A DNA stretch of 14,839 nt, from the NCBI GenBank assembly GCA_965372745.1, contig CBDVDM010000036.1, positions 1-14,839 on the forward strand, read 5' to 3'. Source of the DNA: VRUG01 sp965372745 (GTDB lineage: Bacteria > Planctomycetota > Phycisphaerae > Sedimentisphaerales > Anaerobacaceae). Positions 13,185 to 14,839 of this stretch are shown here, in pieces (positions within the stretch are counted from its first letter, which is position 1; the number at the start of each line of letters is the position of its first letter). The position numbers were made by a program, and so were the translations under genes. Below the pieces are notes generated by a model. That model was given only the letters and a program-made list of their open reading frames with translations. It ran no database searches and had not been told where the DNA came from.

Positions 13185-14144
13185 TTAATCATTTTTCTGT
13201 AGAAGCTCGATTATTTCCGCTTTCGTTGGCAGAGCTTCCATCGCCCCGAATTTTGTGCACACCAATGCCCCTGCTGCACAGGCGAACTTAACCGCTTTTC
13301 TTGTGTCTATGTTATCTTTGACCGCACAATATGCCGCCAATGCCCCGGCAAAGGAATCGCCGGTGCAGGTCTGGTCTACAAGCTCAATTTCAAATGCCGG
13401 TACATGGTCGGCGCCATTCCTATCAACGATTATACAGCCTCGTTTTCCCATTGTTATCACCGCACAACCTACACCGCGGGCAACAAGGTCTGAACCTATC
13501 AGCTTGGCGGTATTGATATTGGCAGAAGAGTGCTCGGTTATATCAGCAGCTTCATAAAGGTTCGGAATGAGAATATCAGCCTCGAAATATTCTGCCGGCA
13601 ACTCACCGACCTCAGTACCTCTTTGGTCCAAAGGCCTTGCAGGATTTAAAATTACCTTCGTACCATGAACCTCTGCAAGACGAATCGCTTTTATTATCGA
13701 ATCCTGTGGCAACCGCCCGTGAATCAGACATATGTCAGCTTCAGATATGATATGTTCAGCTGTTTCAATATCCTGAGGGTTTAATGCGTTGTTGGCGCCG
13801 GAGATTATACAACTGGCATTATCACCTGCAGAATTGACCATCGTTATAACTATGCCGGTATTTCGCGGCTCTGCTGTAAAGACAAAATCCGTATTGACTT
13901 TAAACTCAGCAAGAGACTGCTTGACAATAGAATTAAAAGGGCCTCCGCCGATTTTGCTTATAAGATGAACTTCACAGCCGCAAAGAGCCGCCTGGGCAGC
14001 TTCATTAGGGCCCGGGCCGGTTACTGTATAAGAAAAACCTGTACCGTTGACAGAGTGGCCGGCCAAAGGCACATCGCTGCACCTTATCGCCATGTCAATG
14101 TAAGTACCGCCTATTACTGCAACTTTGGCTACATTGGTTTCCAT
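13185..14144 (-). CDS. PfkB/ribokinase-family carbohydrate kinase
   Basis: The protein has 319 residues with the ribokinase fold throughout. It starts GGTYIDMAI (12-20), with Asp17 in the substrate-binding position. The ribokinase motif GGKGANQA appears as TGPGPNEA (42-49), so the sugar-contacting lysine is absent. NPARPLD (167-173), PNLYEA (194-199) and ITMGKRGC (230-237) are conserved. The catalytic block reads DQTCTGDSFAGAL (257-269): Asp263 is the expected base, but the anion-hole GAGD is CTGD. It should phosphorylate a sugar or nucleoside in the cytoplasm; the altered motifs argue against plain ribose, and the substrate cannot be named. A GAGGT ribosome site lies five bases before the ATG. 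It is divergent from the lipoprotein gene. Confidence 0.87.
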   Translation of the reverse strand: METNVAKVAVIGGTYIDMAIRCSDVPLAGHSVNGTGFSYTVTGPGPNEAAQAALCGCEVHLISKIGGGPFNSIVKQSLAEFKVNTDFVFTAEPRNTGIVITMVNSAGDNASCIISGANNALNPQDIETAEHIISEADICLIHGRLPQDSIIKAIRLAEVHGTKVILNPARPLDQRGTEVGELPAEYFEADILIPNLYEAADITEHSSANINTAKLIGSDLVARGVGCAVITMGKRGCIIVDRNGADHVPAFEIELVDQTCTGDSFAGALAAYCAVKDNIDTRKAVKFACAAGALVCTKFGAMEALPTKAEIIELLQKND

Positions 14145-14182
14145 TCAAACCTCAAAAATCCGTTTCGAATTTAGAACACTTT

Positions 14183-14211
14183 AATATAAACCGCTTACCG
14201 CCCAAATGCAA
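14183..14211 (-). promoter_or_regulatory. Candidate sigma-70 promoter for the PfkB kinase gene
   Basis: On the minus strand TTGCAT (14211-14206) and TATATT (14188-14183) are 17 bases apart, about 40 bases before the kinase start. The -10 is good and the -35 is moderate. Confidence 0.45.
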
Positions 14212-14247
14212 AATTTTTTTATCTCTTCTACAGGAACTGCCGATAAA

Positions 14248-14261
14248 TCCTTTCGAAAGGA
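14248..14261. repeat. Perfect 14-base palindrome covering the lipoprotein ribosome site
   Basis: TCCTTTCGAAAGGA is its own reverse complement. Its right arm contains the AAAGGA Shine-Dalgarno sequence (14256-14261) of the downstream lipoprotein gene. It could be an operator in DNA or a small hairpin that hides the ribosome site in RNA; the RNA stem would be only about five pairs. Confidence 0.6.
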
Positions 14262-14266
14262 AAAAT

Positions 14267-14722
14267 ATGAATAGACTTACCTTTTTTGCTGTAATATTGA
14301 TAATGGGTTTATCAGCTGGGTGCAGTTCTGATATTATAACCACCGACCGGCTCAAGGCCGTTGAACACAAATGTGTTTATGTCGCACCGATTCAATCAGC
14401 TGACCGGTATGTTGGAAAGGTAATTAGTGATGTTATCGAAAAGGAATTCGTAAGAAGAAACTTTGCAATATGCGGGCCTGAAAACGCTACCGTCATCATT
14501 ACAGGCTGCACCTTCATGACAGTAAGAGCCGCCGCCAACGCAGGCGAACTAAGGTCAAATAAGTCCGCCGCCGCTAACCAGGCAATCGACAGTATCAGCG
14601 TGAAGGTTAGAGACAGGGACGGTAATCTGCTGGCAACGGCATCTTATAATAACAAAGAACAATACACCGTTGGTAAGCTTGCAGCCGAATTCGGGGCAGC
14701 TTTGGCAAATAAACTCAAATAG
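14267..14722 (+). CDS. Small predicted lipoprotein of unknown function
   Basis: The protein has 151 residues. The first 18 form a lipoprotein signal peptide with a hydrophobic core and lipobox LSAGC; Cys19 would be lipidated. The mature part is about 130 residues with mixed alpha/beta character, containing the segments YVAPIQSADRYVGKVISDVI and ISVKVRDRDGNLLATASYN and ending in an A-rich helix. The layout, with an early conserved-looking strand, a helix and later beta strands, recalls small periplasmic lipoproteins that bind other envelope factors, but I recognise no family with certainty. An AAAGGA ribosome site lies at 14256-14261, inside a palindrome. It is transcribed away from the PfkB gene; no partner gene is visible downstream before the window ends. 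Confidence 0.8.
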   Translation: MNRLTFFAVILIMGLSAGCSSDIITTDRLKAVEHKCVYVAPIQSADRYVGKVISDVIEKEFVRRNFAICGPENATVIITGCTFMTVRAAANAGELRSNKSAAANQAIDSISVKVRDRDGNLLATASYNNKEQYTVGKLAAEFGAALANKLK

Positions 14723-14728
14723 CCGTCG

Positions 14729-14818
14729 TTCGTATCTTGTATTTCGTTATTCGATGAATTCAATATCCAACTCCCAATACACAAAATTAGGCATTGGTTA
14801 TTCGATATTCGTATCTCG
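14729..14818. repeat. Degenerate TTCG-rich repeat segment
   Basis: GTTATTCGAT occurs at 14746-14755 and 14797-14806, and TTCGTATCT at 14729-14737 and 14808-14816, in swapped order. Related words such as GTATTTCG lie between. The segment is non-coding and looks like decayed low-complexity intergenic repeat DNA that may continue beyond the window. Confidence 0.5.
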
Positions 14819-14839
14819 CATGTCGCCTGATTTCTGACC

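Overview
The window looks like a stretch of bacterial chromosome, most likely from a planctomycete of the Phycisphaerae/Sedimentisphaerales type. This is an inference. The clue is a small secreted protein with a PEP-CTERM sorting tail, together with TTG start codons, moderate GC and mostly housekeeping genes in short, frequently reversing transcription units. No phage, transposon, CRISPR array or rRNA gene is visible.

Layout. The window opens inside a tRNA-Thr(UGU) gene (+). A MEMO-family (AmmeMemoRadiSam protein B) gene (-) lies back to back with purE (+). purE converges, one base apart, with a two-gene minus-strand unit: a ParA-type ATPase carrying a C-terminal CBM48/AMPK-beta-like glycogen-binding domain, followed by a P-domain protein with a PEP-CTERM tail. 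Next is a short lipoyl-acyltransferase (E2) gene (-). It is divergent from a cold-shock protein gene (+) that has a near-consensus promoter and a leader able to form two mutually exclusive hairpins. hemW and lepA follow on the plus strand. A U32-family (TrhP-like) gene (-) converges with lepA and is divergent from a translationally coupled pair, rlmN plus a DUF3524/tRNA-queuosine mannosyltransferase-like glycosyltransferase (+). A pentapeptide-repeat/K+ channel fusion and a PfkB sugar kinase (both -) come next, and then a small lipoprotein gene (+). The last ~110 bases hold degenerate short repeats and no gene.

Functional themes. The middle of the window is rich in translation and RNA functions: tRNA-Thr, cold-shock protein, LepA/EF4, a TrhP-like putative tRNA U34 hydroxylation enzyme, RlmN (23S A2503/tRNA A37) and the QTMAN-like enzyme (Q34 of tRNA). 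Three of these point at the tRNA anticodon loop. The most unusual proteins are the ParA-CBM48 fusion beside a PEP-CTERM P-domain protein, and the pentapeptide-repeat potassium channel. The E2 lacks the usual peripheral-subunit-binding domain, and the PfkB kinase has altered substrate- and anion-hole motifs.

No gene-free stretch exceeds 300 bases. The longest, 4801-5080 and 3480-3735, are promoter and leader regions; I found nothing further that I can support in the second.
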